DNA of 39,635 nt, taken from positions 1-39,635 of the forward strand of contig SHZF01000040.1 in the NCBI GenBank assembly GCA_009692425.1, read 5' to 3'. Within the stretch, counting starts at the first letter, position 1. Each line of letters starts with the position of its first letter. Below the pieces are notes generated by a model. The model made no database searches, was not told the DNA's origin, and worked only from the letters and a program-made list of their open reading frames with translations. This document shows, piece by piece, positions 8,801-17,025 of the stretch. The DNA is from Myxococcales bacterium (lineage in GTDB: Bacteria; Myxococcota_A; UBA9042). Both the position numbers and the translations under genes were made by a program.

Positions 8801-9747
8801 GCAAGGTGGTCGCGCTGTGCCGCGGCGCGCTGAACGCGTTGTGGGTCGGCCGCTACGACCTGGCCAACGCGCTGGTCCGCGACGCCGAAAGTGCGGTGCT
8901 GCCGCTGGCTGACGGAGACCTGCTCGCGCTCGCCCGGCTCAACCACGCACGTGCGTACACCCTCCTGTTCGCGGGCGACACGTGGGCGTCCGTCTCGCAT
9001 TTCGAGCGCGCCGCAGACATGTGGCACAAGGCGGGCGACCGGCGAATTCCGGCAGGCGTGCGCACAAATCTCGGCTTCACGCTGGCCCAATGCGGCGAGT
9101 TCGACCGCGCCGAGGCCCTGCTGCGCGTGCAGGCCGCGAGCGCGGAGAAGGCGGGGCTCAGCTTCCTGAAACTCGTCGTCGATCACAATCTGGGAACGGT
9201 CCTCGCGTTGTGCGGGGACATCGAGGCCGGCGTGGCCCTCAAGGAATCTGCCGTGCGGCGGCTGGCCCAATCTGGGCACCCGCGCCTCGACGGCAACGTG
9301 CGCGCGGCGTTGGCCGAAGTGCTGTGGATGGCCGGACGGCTGGCAGAAGCGGAAGATGAGGCCTTGGCGGCGGTGGCGCTGCTGCCGCCGTTTCCGCCGA
9401 CACACGCGTATTCACTGGGCGTCCTGGCGCGCGTCCAACTCGACCTCAACCGCCCTGCCGAGGCCCTGGCGAGCGCATCGCTCGGCATGGCCATCGTCGA
9501 TCGCCTTGGCGGCCTCGAAGAAGGCGAGGACCTGCTGCGCCTCGTGTGGGCCGAAGCGCTCGCGGCGTGTGGGCGCAGCGCCGACGCCCGTGTCGCCCTG
9601 CAGACCGCGGTCCGCCGCCTGCACACGCGCGCCGCCGATATCCCGGACGCGGCGGGAAGGGCTCGCTTCCTGCGCTGCACCCCGGCGCGGGCGCAGACAT
9701 TCGCCCGAGCCGCCGAACTGGACATCGACCCTGCGCCTGCCACCTGA
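5863..9747 (+). CDS. Ser/Thr protein kinase fused to cyclase-like, AAA ATPase and TPR domains
   Basis: A 1,294-residue cytoplasmic signalling protein. The kinase domain, about residues 10-275, has all key residues: glycine loop GSGAMG (18-23), VAIK Lys40, HRDIKPSN (Asp132), DFG (152-154) and APE (178-180), so it should be active. Residues about 295-440 resemble a degenerate class III cyclase domain without obvious metal-binding Asp pairs. An AAA/STAND-type ATPase follows, with Walker A APAGMGKS near residue 490 and Walker B VVLED near 625. The C-terminal ~450 residues are helical TPR-like repeats. This kinase-cyclase-AAA-TPR order is common in Myxococcota, where it is thought to link a partner bound by the TPRs to phosphorylation. 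The start follows a duplicated segment. Confidence 0.92.
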   Translation: MKVGDIVAGRFVVQRVAGSGAMGTVFCGHDAESDKFVAIKVLHTTDEKLGERFEREAEILHQLDDPGIVRHIASGETDDHERYLIMEWLEGLDLGQRLMAGTGLTVAESVTLARRAAAALGKAHDLGIIHRDIKPSNLYLLGGDPAEVKVLDFGVARLTGQQRRTATGATLGTPAYMAPEQAAGMANLDSRVDVFALGSVLFECLTGQPAFPGESLMEILSKVLFQEPPQVLQVRPDLPEALNAVVARMMARDQNLRYRDGHAVAAALSGFEAMRGDRPKSAAYASLTLTGAERRFISIVVLGVNRLGETPDATMSESDLRTETRLIKSTAKMFGFRIENMPDGSVIAIQDAIGVPTEQIERAARYALRLREHVPGAPLALVTGWGVMDNNATLSSLLNNASELLKKANVDGVRIDSDTAALLDARFEVAQREGEGWVLEREQPATDAIRVVNGKVTQYVGRQQELAMLDAAFAQCIDDGEARVVLVTAPAGMGKSRLAFEFVRRIEQSHGDMMLLQGRGDPLGAAAYGLLALALRRAATAREGEAFATQRTALRNLAKRWVDVALLDHVTDFLGEMVGIRSDDTDNPQLRAARADPTLMGSQVLAAWQTFMAAVTARTPALVVLEDVQYADLPSLRAIEAVLKDLQGAPLMVLALGRPELHERHPNLWRDRNLTKLELGRLPPKASERLVQQVLGRDIQPALVAKLIERSEGNPFCLEELMRHVAAGQRDSFPDSVLGMVQARLETLDPRERQVLRAASVYGQVFWLGGVAAMLGFARAAEAGEHLEGLVRRELVRRRPDCVFPGETEYGFASAMVHDAAYASLTGEDRMLGHRLCAKWLEAHAERNALVLAGHLERGGQSLLASAQYLRAAESTLESGDNEGTVTLAERGLDCGAAGEVRGRLRLVQAEVWEWQGKWADNETAAREAFSLLPVGSAPWFRAAGQALIASARFGQSPDFAGLAARIGAVEPADAAACGRKVVALCRGALNALWVGRYDLANALVRDAESAVLPLADGDLLALARLNHARAYTLLFAGDTWASVSHFERAADMWHKAGDRRIPAGVRTNLGFTLAQCGEFDRAEALLRVQAASAEKAGLSFLKLVVDHNLGTVLALCGDIEAGVALKESAVRRLAQSGHPRLDGNVRAALAEVLWMAGRLAEAEDEALAAVALLPPFPPTHAYSLGVLARVQLDLNRPAEALASASLGMAIVDRLGGLEEGEDLLRLVWAEALAACGRSADARVALQTAVRRLHTRAADIPDAAGRARFLRCTPARAQTFARAAELDIDPAPAT

Positions 9748-9784
9748 ACCTGCCCCGCGCCAAGAACTTGCAAGGAGAAACCCG

Positions 9785-11155
9785 ATGCCGAACCTCTACC
9801 TGCACCCCCGCTCCGCGTTCTGCCAGAAAGTCATGGTCGTGCTGTATGAAAAAGGGATCGAGTTCGAGCCGATCGTGACGGACCTGTTCGACCCCGACAC
9901 GCGCCGTCTTGACACTTGCCAGCCGACTCCGGCGTCCTGGCGGTGCGCGATTGCCGCTGCGATGGCTGCGGCGGCCGTCGCTGCGTGTGATCCACCTCCC
10001 GACGTGACCGACGGTGTGCCCGACATCGAGGTGATCTCCTGCAACCCCGCGCTCGAGAACCAGAATTGCGGACCTGGCACGCAGTTCGTGGTGCGCATCC
10101 AATGCGACGCCGCCGCGCTGAAGTGGCGCCGCATGTCGACTTGTGGCTCCAATCAGGCGTGCGACGAAGTGCCTGACCCCGCCGCGCCCAGCGTCTCGAC
10201 GCGCAAGCTCGCGGTGTGTCGTTCTGTCACACGCGTGACCGATGTGGTCGCGCGCCCACCCAAGGAAGACGTGGCGGTGGCGACTTGCCCATTTGGGTGC
10301 AAGGCGGACCAGTTTTGTTTCGGCGGCAAGTGCCAGGACGCGTGCCTCGACACCTGCTTCGGCGACACGGTTTGCATCGTCACCGTGGCGGGCAAGTCGG
10401 GAAAGTGCGAGAAGGCGACCTGCAAGCTGCCGACGACGTGGGCGCCGACCAGCGGCATCGCCCTCGGCATCGAGGTGCCCAAGCCTGCAGACGTGACGGC
10501 GTGCGACTTGACGGGCGACGGCGCGCCCGATGCCGCGTGGAACGCCGCGGTCGCATCGACGAACCTGCCGCCGACCGGGCCGAACCCGCAGCGCGCAGTG
10601 CTGGAGGCGACAGGTTGGCAGGTCGACACGGCGCCCGGCAACGTACGTTGGCTGCCGGGTTGGCCGAGCGTCGCGGTGCCGTGCAGTCCATCGCCGACCG
10701 CGGGCAGCGTGTGCGGGGTCGAGGTCGCGAAGTCGGGCTACGACCAGTCCGGCAATGTCGAGACGTGCCCGGCGAAGGCGAGCTTTGTCACCCAGCAGGC
10801 CAGCGGCTCGGACGGCTACATCGGCGCGGCAGCGGCCGGGGTCAAGTCCGTCGCAGTGCCGGCCTTGTTCGGCAACCAGTCCCTGCCATTGGCCAAGCCC
10901 GTACTTCGCATCGTCAACGCGGCGAACGGAGCATGGGCCGCGCCGTTCGAGGCCCGGTTGTGTGGCGCCATCACCCTGGCCGCGTTGCGCACGGCCGCGC
11001 TCGCCGACGGTGCCGACGCCAACAAGTGGGAAGCCGTGCTGACCAAGTCCGCTGCCCTCGATATGGATACCGACGGCGATGCGAAGCCCGACGCGTGGTC
11101 CGTCGTGGTGCGGCTCCACGTGGTCCCGGCCAAGGTCACTGGACTGGTCAAGTAG
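9785..11155 (+). CDS. chimeric ORF: glutathione S-transferase N-terminus joined to a Cys-rich lipoprotein
   Basis: One 456-residue frame made of two unrelated parts. Residues 1-40 (MPNLYLHPRSAFCQK, then VLYEKGIEFEPIVTDLFDP) are the first beta-alpha-beta of a GST thioredoxin-fold domain, with the usual SxFxxK active-site turn, and carry a strong RBS (AAGGAG, 5779 style spacing of 7 bp at 9774-9779). At about nt 9900 this gives way to a lipoprotein: a hydrophobic [14 protein letters not shown] with lipobox VAAC, then an exported Cys-rich region (CPFGCKADQFCFGGKCQ) and a domain with DLTGDGAPDAAW and DMDTDGDAKPDAW, like calcium-binding FG-GAP/dockerin-type loops. The rest of the GST is absent and the lipoprotein part has no start codon that would give a full signal peptide. 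Most likely a deletion fusion or an assembly join. Confidence 0.75.
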   Translation: MPNLYLHPRSAFCQKVMVVLYEKGIEFEPIVTDLFDPDTRRLDTCQPTPASWRCAIAAAMAAAAVAACDPPPDVTDGVPDIEVISCNPALENQNCGPGTQFVVRIQCDAAALKWRRMSTCGSNQACDEVPDPAAPSVSTRKLAVCRSVTRVTDVVARPPKEDVAVATCPFGCKADQFCFGGKCQDACLDTCFGDTVCIVTVAGKSGKCEKATCKLPTTWAPTSGIALGIEVPKPADVTACDLTGDGAPDAAWNAAVASTNLPPTGPNPQRAVLEATGWQVDTAPGNVRWLPGWPSVAVPCSPSPTAGSVCGVEVAKSGYDQSGNVETCPAKASFVTQQASGSDGYIGAAAAGVKSVAVPALFGNQSLPLAKPVLRIVNAANGAWAAPFEARLCGAITLAALRTAALADGADANKWEAVLTKSAALDMDTDGDAKPDAWSVVVRLHVVPAKVTGLVK

Positions 11156-12005
11156 GCCACCGGCCCTGGCCGGCCAATGCATCTGCGAGCAGGTCCTTCA
11201 TCCCGAACCGCCCACGCTGGCCGGCCTTGCGTTGGCACTGTAGCCATGCCGCGGCGCGCAGGGCGCCGGCCGCAAACACGCGGCGGTCCTTCGCTTCGTG
11301 CCGCAACTGCAGGCGCTCGTCGGGCCAGCCGAAATGCACGTCGTGTTCGCCGACCACATCGGAGAGGCGCACGGCGTGCAGACCGATCTCGCCGACCGGG
11401 CGGACACCGACGAGCCCGGAGCGCCCGCCGCGCCGCACGGCGCTGAGGTCCTGACCGCGGGCCGTTGCGACCGCATGGGCAAGGGTCAGACCCGTCCCCG
11501 ACGGTGCATCGCGCTTGTGGGCATGGTGGGTCTCGACAATCTCCACGTCGGCGTCGATGCCGAGGACGCCAGCCGCACGCGCGACGAGGTCGCCGAGCAG
11601 CGCGACGCCCAACGCGAAATTGCTGGCCTGGAACACGGCGGTCTGCCCCGCCGCCGCGTCGATCGCGGCCTGATCGCTGTCGGTCAGGCCTGTCGTGCCC
11701 ACCACGAAGCCGATGCCCTGGCGGGCGCACCACGGCGCGTGCAGCGAGACCGCCTCGCGGTGGGAGAAGTCCACGAGCACATCGACCTGGCTCCCGTCGA
11801 CCTCGTCGAGGCGCACACCGCGGTGGCCCCCCTCCAAGCCCACGGGCTCCCAGGGAGCCACCACGCGGGCGGCGATGCTCCAGCGCGAGGCGATGCCGGC
11901 GAGGCCACAAAGGGCCGCTCCCATGCGGCCGTGGGGGCCAACGATGGCGAGCCGCAGCGGCGCGAGCGGAGCCGACGCTGGGTCAGGGGTGGGTGCAGCG
12001 TTCAC
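11148..12005 (-). CDS. dapB: 4-hydroxy-tetrahydrodipicolinate reductase
   Basis: Reduces 4-hydroxy-tetrahydrodipicolinate to tetrahydrodipicolinate in the lysine/diaminopimelate pathway. The 285-residue protein has the Rossmann nucleotide loop VGPHGRMG (22-29), VGTTGL (102-107), SNFALGV, and the active-site block ETHHAHKRDAPSGTG with the catalytic His and Lys164. Start is GTG within GTGA, overlapping the stop of the upstream methyltransferase, so translation is coupled. Slight length excess comes from a Pro/Ala-rich N-terminal extension of about 17 residues. Its stop overlaps by 8 bp the convergent chimera gene, leaving no room for a terminator between them. Confidence 0.94.
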   Translation of the reverse strand: MNAAPTPDPASAPLAPLRLAIVGPHGRMGAALCGLAGIASRWSIAARVVAPWEPVGLEGGHRGVRLDEVDGSQVDVLVDFSHREAVSLHAPWCARQGIGFVVGTTGLTDSDQAAIDAAAGQTAVFQASNFALGVALLGDLVARAAGVLGIDADVEIVETHHAHKRDAPSGTGLTLAHAVATARGQDLSAVRRGGRSGLVGVRPVGEIGLHAVRLSDVVGEHDVHFGWPDERLQLRHEAKDRRVFAAGALRAAAWLQCQRKAGQRGRFGMKDLLADALAGQGRWPT

Positions 12006-13168
12006 GGCTCGTCTCCTGGGCCGGCAGCGGGCGCCGACACGGGTGCCGCGGGGTCAGCCAGCAGCAGGGTGACTTCATTCTTGTCATTGAACAGGTGCTT
12101 GGCGCGCGCCGTCCAGCCGTGCCCGCGCGCTGCGGCGAGCGCGCCGTCGAGCGCAGCCCAGTCCGGCGCGCCACGAAACTTCATCTGGAGCACGGCGCGG
12201 CGGGCCAGGCGCTGGCCGCACCAGACCTCGACGAGTTCGGCGACCCGCTCCGGGAACGCGATCACATCCGACACGACCCAGTCCACTGGTGTGGCGGGCC
12301 GAAAACGAAATGCGTCGCCGATTACCTGCCGGACCTGCGGGTCGCGGGCCACAGCTCCCGTGAGCGGCGCGCGATCGACGGCGACGACGTTGGCCCCGCA
12401 CACGCGCAGCACGCGGGTCCAGCCGCCGGGCGCCGCGCCCAGGTCGACGCAGGTCGCACCCGCAGTCGGGGCTTCACCGAGGGCGGCGAGCGCCTCCCAC
12501 AGTTTGCGAAACGACGAGGCGGGGGCCACCGGATCGTCCGCCACGGGAAACAAGCCCGCTGGCCACCGCGCAGGCCACGCGGCTTGTGGCACTCCGTGCC
12601 AGACCGGTGCAACGCTCACGAGCATGCGCTCCGGCTCCAGCAGCAGCACCTGGGCCAGCACATCGAGCCGCGCGCGGTCGCCAAGGTCGGTGGGCGGCGC
12701 CAGCCAGGCGCGGGCCCGCAGCCGTGCCACCGTCCGACAGCGCTCGAGGATCGCATCGGCGAGCAGGTCAGCGCGCCGCCGCAGGCGGGGCTTTGGAGTG
12801 CCCTTCAACTGGCCAGGCACGAGCGCGTGCAAGCGCCACGGTCCGTCGGTTTCCTTCAGCATCGGCGCCAGGTGCCGCCACGCGGCGTCGGCCAGCCCCG
12901 CGATCGAGGGCGCCCGCAGTTCGATCGCAGCGGGCAGGACCTGTAGGGCGTACACCGGGTCGAATCGTCGCAGCGTCACGGCCCCCGGCTGCAGGTCGAG
13001 GTCGGCCCACACGAGGCCCTCGATTGGCACGCCATCGGTCAGGACGCGGTGGGTGCGTGGCACGCCGAGGCGCAGCAACTCGCCGGCCAGCAGCGCTTCG
13101 CAGCCATGACGACACGTAAACGCCCAGCCCGCGGTACGGTTGGCGCCCGAGGCCAGCGGTTCGTCCAT
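12002..13168 (-). CDS. rlmM: RlmM-like 23S rRNA 2'-O-ribose methyltransferase
   Basis: Predicted SAM-dependent methyltransferase of the FtsJ superfamily acting on 23S rRNA (C2498 in E. coli). The 388 residues compare with 366 in E. coli RlmM. The N-terminal half (about 1-210) is the RNA-binding part, with Cys/His near residue 19-23 and FPVADDP before the catalytic domain. The SAM motif VDLGAAPGGWT is at 241-251, followed by VVAVDRAPL, DWVVSDV, a catalytic-type Lys in LQMKFRG and NDKNEVTLLL at the end, consistent with the K-D-K-E tetrad. It sits 18 bp after the aminotransferase stop and overlaps dapB, so it is part of the operon. Confidence 0.85.
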   Translation of the reverse strand: MDEPLASGANRTAGWAFTCRHGCEALLAGELLRLGVPRTHRVLTDGVPIEGLVWADLDLQPGAVTLRRFDPVYALQVLPAAIELRAPSIAGLADAAWRHLAPMLKETDGPWRLHALVPGQLKGTPKPRLRRRADLLADAILERCRTVARLRARAWLAPPTDLGDRARLDVLAQVLLLEPERMLVSVAPVWHGVPQAAWPARWPAGLFPVADDPVAPASSFRKLWEALAALGEAPTAGATCVDLGAAPGGWTRVLRVCGANVVAVDRAPLTGAVARDPQVRQVIGDAFRFRPATPVDWVVSDVIAFPERVAELVEVWCGQRLARRAVLQMKFRGAPDWAALDGALAAARGHGWTARAKHLFNDKNEVTLLLADPAAPVSAPAAGPGDEP

Positions 13169-13186
13169 GGGCAGCGCCGCCGTTGT

Positions 13187-14479
13187 CTACGCGGCTTTCG
13201 CCTGTTGCAACCCGCCCAGCGCGGCTTCGAGCCGCACCAGCAGCGCGTCGATGTCGGCCACGCTGACCGCGCCGATGCTGCAGCGGTACCAATCCGGCGT
13301 GTGTCGGGCGCCAAACGCTTCGAACGGCACCATCGCAAGCCCGGCCTGCTCCAGCAGGAACATCCGCACGTCGCGCGGCGTCTCCAACACGCGGCCGCCT
13401 GCGTGCCAACCGCGCAGCGCAAACTCGGCCGACAGGTAGATGCTGCCCTGGGGCGCCAGCGCGCGCACCGGCCACCCCCGCGCCCCGAGCGCGCTCAAGC
13501 CAGCGTGCAGCCGTTGCAGCCGATCGCCAGCCGCGCCGCGGATGAACGTGGCGTAGGCATTGACTGCTCCGTCATCGACAAGCAGTTGGGCCGTGGCGAA
13601 CTGCTCCGCCTTGGGTGCCCACGCGCCGACGTGGCCGAGAATCTTCGACATCGCGTCGATGACCAGCGCCGGGCCGATCGACCAGCCGACCCTGAGGCCC
13701 GTGGCGGCGAACGCCTTCGAGATGCCATCGATGTAGACCGTGTAGTCCGCCATCTGCGGATTCAGCGCGATGGGGTCGACGTGGACGACGTCGCCGAGCG
13801 TCAGCATCCAGTAGATCTGGTCGTAGCACAGGAAAACCGGCCGCCGCCCTTCGGCCTTGCGCACCTCGTTTTCTGTGACGATGGCGTCGCACAGGCCGGC
13901 CAGCGCCGCGCGCTCGATGCAGGTGCCCGACGGGTTGAGTGGACTGTTGATGACGAGCAGCGCCGCGCCGCGCAGGTGCCGCTGCAGGCAGGCGACCGAC
14001 GGGAAGAAGTTGTCTTCGGGCCCGACTTCGACCTCGATGGGCCGGGCGCCGACAAGGTGGGCATAGTGGTTGTTGTTCCACGACGGCACGCCGTACACCA
14101 CCGTGTCGCCGGGGTTGACGAGCGCGCGAAACGTCGCATACAGCAAGGGGCGCGCGCCGCCGCCGATGAGCACGCGGTCGTCTGTCACCTCGATCCCGGC
14201 GCGCTGGCGGAAAAAATGCCGCACGGCCGCGCGCAGTTCCGGGATGCCGGACGCGGGCGGATAGTTCGTCTGCCCCGCCCGCAGCGCGGCGGCCGTGCCT
14301 TCGATGAGTTCCACCGGCAGCGGATACTGCTTGGGGTCGAAGTCGCCGATCGTGAGGTTCGTGACCTGATGGCCCTGCCCGACGAGCGTGCGCACCTGCG
14401 CCGCAATGGCCAGAATGGAAGAGCCCTCCAACTGCCGCGCCATGTCGGACAGCCCGGCCTTCAAGAATGGATCGCTCAT
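13187..14479 (-). CDS. PLP-dependent class I/II aminotransferase
   Basis: A fold-type I aminotransferase of 430 residues. It contains NLTIGDFDP near the N-terminus, SPLNPSG (Asn182), CYDQIY (Asp220, which binds the pyridine nitrogen), and the PLP lysine in SKAFAATGLRVGW (Lys255). The frame is open to 14548, but the ATG at 14479 has a GAGG ribosome site 6 bp upstream and starts the conserved sequence. Family members include aspartate aminotransferases. Because dapB lies two genes downstream, an L,L-diaminopimelate aminotransferase role could be considered, but the sequence alone does not decide the substrate. Confidence 0.9.
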   Translation of the reverse strand: MSDPFLKAGLSDMARQLEGSSILAIAAQVRTLVGQGHQVTNLTIGDFDPKQYPLPVELIEGTAAALRAGQTNYPPASGIPELRAAVRHFFRQRAGIEVTDDRVLIGGGARPLLYATFRALVNPGDTVVYGVPSWNNNHYAHLVGARPIEVEVGPEDNFFPSVACLQRHLRGAALLVINSPLNPSGTCIERAALAGLCDAIVTENEVRKAEGRRPVFLCYDQIYWMLTLGDVVHVDPIALNPQMADYTVYIDGISKAFAATGLRVGWSIGPALVIDAMSKILGHVGAWAPKAEQFATAQLLVDDGAVNAYATFIRGAAGDRLQRLHAGLSALGARGWPVRALAPQGSIYLSAEFALRGWHAGGRVLETPRDVRMFLLEQAGLAMVPFEAFGARHTPDWYRCSIGAVSVADIDALLVRLEAALGGLQQAKAA

Positions 14480-14560
14480 CTTGCCCTCAACGCTTGTGCG
14501 GGCCCGTTTTTTGTCGTGCACAGCGGCCCACAGGGTCGCGGTGCACAAGTCGCAGGTGCA

Positions 14561-15913
14561 CTAATACCGGTAGTGGTCCGGCTTGTAGGGCCCCGTCGCC
14601 GCCACGCCGAGGTACTCCGACTGCTTCGGGGTCAGCGTCGTCAGTTGCACGCCGAGCTTCGCGAGGTGCAGGCGCGCGACCTCCTCGTCGAGGTGCTTCG
14701 GCAGCACGTGAACGCCCGGCGCAAAATCCTGGGTCCACAGCGCGATCTGGGCCAGCACCTGATTCGTAAAGCTCGTCGACATGACGAAGCTCGGGTGGCC
14801 CGCGGCACAGCCGAGGTTTACGAGACGGCCGCGCGCCAGCACGAGCAGCGTCTTTTTCGCCGCGCCCGGGACGCCTTCGAAGTGGAACATGTCGACCTGC
14901 GGCTTCACGTTCTCCTCGACGATGCCCGCCGTCGATTCGAGCCAGCGCATGTCGACCTCGGAGTCGAAGTGGCCGATGTTGCACACCGTCGCGTGGTCCT
15001 TCATCGCCACCATGTGCTCGCCGCGCACGACATCGCAGCAGCCCGTGGCCGTCACGAAGATGTCGCCGACGGGTGCCGCAGCCTCCATCGTCGTCACTTC
15101 GAAGCCTTCCATCGCCGCCTGCAGCGCGCAAATCGGGTCGATCTCAGTGATCAGAACGCGCGCGCCGAAGCCACGCATCGACTGCGCACAGCCCTTGCCG
15201 ACGTCCCCGTAGCCCGCCACGACGACGGTCTTGCCAGCCACCATGGTGCCAGTTGCGCGCTTGATGCCGTCGACCAGCGACTCCCGGCAGCCGTACAGGT
15301 TGTCGAACTTCGACTTCGTCACGGAGTCGTTCACGTTGATCGCGGGAACCTTCAGATCGCCGCGGGCAAACGCCTGGTACAGTCGGTGCACGCCCGTCGT
15401 AGTCTCCTCGCTGAGCCCCTTGATGTTCGCGAGCAGGTGCGGGTACTTCTGGTGAATCCACCACGTCAGGTCGCCGCCGTCGTCGAGGATCAGGTTGGGC
15501 GCGCGATCGCCGGCAAAGGCGAAAATCTGCTGATCGAGGCACCAGTCGTACTCTTCGAGGGACTCGCCCTTCCACGCGTAGACCGGATAGCCGGCGGCGG
15601 CGATGGCGGCCGCGGCATGGTCCTGCGTCGAATAGATGTTGCACGACGTCCAAGTCACCTCGGCGCCGAGTTCCTTGAGGGTCTCGATCAGCACCGCGGT
15701 CTGGATCGTCATGTGCAGGCAGCCGGCGATCCGCGCGCCCTTGAGAGGCTGGGTGGCGGCGTACTTCTGGCGCAGTGCCATCAGGCCCGGCATCTCCTTC
15801 TCTGCCATGCGGATTTCGCGACGGCCCCACCCAGCCAACGAGATGTCCTGGACCTTGTAGGGCAAGCGACCGGAGACTGCGGGGGCAGAAGAAGCGGCGA
15901 CGGCGAGCGACAT
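14561..15913 (-). CDS. ahcY: S-adenosylhomocysteine hydrolase
   Basis: Reversibly cleaves S-adenosylhomocysteine to adenosine and homocysteine, removing the product inhibitor of SAM methyltransferases. The 450-residue protein shows [35 protein letters not shown], the NAD-binding loop GYGDVGKG (234-241), GHFDSEVDM, and the C-terminal KPDHYRY. The start at 15913 is chosen for the GAGG site and the conserved N-terminus; the open frame upstream lies beyond a likely promoter. It heads a minus-strand operon that includes an rRNA methyltransferase, itself a producer of S-adenosylhomocysteine. The leader would be only about 28 nt, too short for an SAH riboswitch. Confidence 0.97.
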   Translation of the reverse strand: MSLAVAASSAPAVSGRLPYKVQDISLAGWGRREIRMAEKEMPGLMALRQKYAATQPLKGARIAGCLHMTIQTAVLIETLKELGAEVTWTSCNIYSTQDHAAAAIAAAGYPVYAWKGESLEEYDWCLDQQIFAFAGDRAPNLILDDGGDLTWWIHQKYPHLLANIKGLSEETTTGVHRLYQAFARGDLKVPAINVNDSVTKSKFDNLYGCRESLVDGIKRATGTMVAGKTVVVAGYGDVGKGCAQSMRGFGARVLITEIDPICALQAAMEGFEVTTMEAAAPVGDIFVTATGCCDVVRGEHMVAMKDHATVCNIGHFDSEVDMRWLESTAGIVEENVKPQVDMFHFEGVPGAAKKTLLVLARGRLVNLGCAAGHPSFVMSTSFTNQVLAQIALWTQDFAPGVHVLPKHLDEEVARLHLAKLGVQLTTLTPKQSEYLGVAATGPYKPDHYRY

Positions 15914-15947
15914 GGCAACCTCAGGCCCATTAGGCGGGCGGGGCAAT

Positions 15948-15953
15948 AGTATA
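15948..15953 (-). promoter_or_regulatory. ahcY: -10 box of a likely ahcY promoter
   Basis: On the minus strand TATACT lies in the short AT-rich patch 15945-15955, 34 bp before the ahcY ATG. The -35 region is not clear. It lies back to back with the promoter of the plus-strand EcsC gene. Confidence 0.4.
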
Positions 15954-16053
15954 GTGGCGTGCTGCCGTCGCGTCGACAGGATTTTCGCGGACCGGAAGTC
16001 GCAGTTTCGTGCTTGCTCTGGGGCGAGCCGCCGAACGCCCGCATTGCAACCCG

Positions 16054-16082
16054 TTGACTTGCACAGGTCCCCGCCCTTGAAT
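16054..16082 (+). promoter_or_regulatory. candidate leaderless promoter of the EcsC-family gene
   Basis: TTGACT (16054-16059), a 17-bp spacer, TTGAAT (16077-16082), then 6 bp and the ATG at 16089. The geometry is the same as at 5511-5539: the expected transcription start falls at the start codon. No Shine-Dalgarno is visible before the ATG. Confidence 0.45.
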
Positions 16083-16088
16083 GGGTCC

Positions 16089-17021
16089 ATGCTCAGCGCC
16101 GCCGACCGTGCCCTCGTCGCCGAAGCGGCGCGCATCCTCGAAAACCCGTCGTTCCTGCTGCGTGCCAGCGACTTGCTAGGCAAGCCTGCGGAGTCGCTGA
16201 TGAAGCGACTGCCCGCGCCCGCCCAGCGCTCGCTGTCGAAGGCCGTGCAGGGCTCGCTCGACCGCGCGCTGCACATGGCAATCGCGAGCCTCGACGTGCC
16301 GACGCCGGGCCTCGCGCCGGTCACGGTCGCGGGCAGCGCAGTGGATGCGAGCGATGCGGTTGCGCGCACGTATCGCCACGGTCAATGGCACACGGCTGCG
16401 TCGGCGGCGGTCGGCTTCGCGGGCGGCTTCTTCGGCCTGGCCGGCCTGTCAGTCGAACTGCCGCTGACGACGGCGGTGATGTTGCGGTCGATTGCAGCGA
16501 TCGCGCGCGAACTGGGCGAAGACCTCACCGACCCCGCCGTGCGGCTTGAGTGCCTGTCGGTACTCGCCCTGGGCAGCAAGCTTGCCGCACCCATCGACGC
16601 GGCGTTCGTCGATGACGCCGGCCAGCCAATCGATGCTGGCGCCCACGGTGACTCGGCGTACTGGACGGCGCGCGTCGGCATGGCGCTGGCGGTCCGATCG
16701 GCAGCCCGCTATGTCGCGGGGCGTTCGACGGCGGACATGGCGCGCGCCATGGCCGAGGGGTCCGCGCCGTTGCTGGTCAAGCTTGTCACGCTGATCGCAG
16801 CGCGCTTCCAGGTGGTGGTCAGCGAAAAAACGGTCGCCCAGGCGCTCCCCGTGATCGGCGCTGCCAGTGGAGCGGCGCTGAACGCCGCATTTTCCGACCA
16901 CTTCAACCGCGTGGCCCGGCTGCATTTCGGGCTGCGGCGGCTGGAGCGCAGCCACGGCACGGCGGCGGTACGGACGGAGTACCTGGCCGCGGTCGAGAGG
17001 CAGAAAGCCGACGGTCGCTGA
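16089..17021 (+). CDS. EcsC family protein
   Basis: A 310-residue protein matching the EcsC family by its central block: [25 protein letters not shown] followed by [20 protein letters not shown] (quoted in two parts). The family is named for Bacillus EcsC, but its biochemical role is not known. A hydrophobic, Ala/Gly-rich stretch around residues 100-130 and another near 250-265 suggest membrane association. I take the ATG at 16089 because a -35/-10 pair ends 6 bp before it; the longer frame from 15912 would overlap the ahcY start. It stands alone and converges on the DUF4442 gene with a 4-bp gap. Confidence 0.85.
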   Translation: MLSAADRALVAEAARILENPSFLLRASDLLGKPAESLMKRLPAPAQRSLSKAVQGSLDRALHMAIASLDVPTPGLAPVTVAGSAVDASDAVARTYRHGQWHTAASAAVGFAGGFFGLAGLSVELPLTTAVMLRSIAAIARELGEDLTDPAVRLECLSVLALGSKLAAPIDAAFVDDAGQPIDAGAHGDSAYWTARVGMALAVRSAARYVAGRSTADMARAMAEGSAPLLVKLVTLIAARFQVVVSEKTVAQALPVIGAASGAALNAAFSDHFNRVARLHFGLRRLERSHGTAAVRTEYLAAVERQKADGR

Positions 17022-17025
17022 CAAG

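Noticed and set aside
9961-9987. ATG at 9961 as the real start of the lipoprotein, making the GST part non-coding
   Set aside because: It would leave only eight residues before the lipobox Cys, too short for a signal peptide, while the ATG at 9785 has a strong RBS and a conserved GST N-terminus.
14480-14560. Intrinsic terminator between ahcY and the aminotransferase (GTGCAC inverted repeats, TTTTTT on the plus strand)
   Set aside because: The T-run is on the plus strand while the genes are on the minus strand; the stem is only 6 bp and CGGGCCCG next to the T-run leaves no loop.
13049-15949. A 966-codon plus-strand open frame, and similar long frames at 22-1668, 7042-9405 (minus) and 28016-31099 (minus)
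   Set aside because: They lie antisense to clear genes (aminotransferase, ahcY, helicase, kinase, giant lipoprotein), have no family features, and arise because GC-rich third positions remove stop codons.
15914-16088. SAH riboswitch before ahcY
   Set aside because: The -10 box at 15953-15948 leaves only about 28 nt of leader and I see no conserved riboswitch core.
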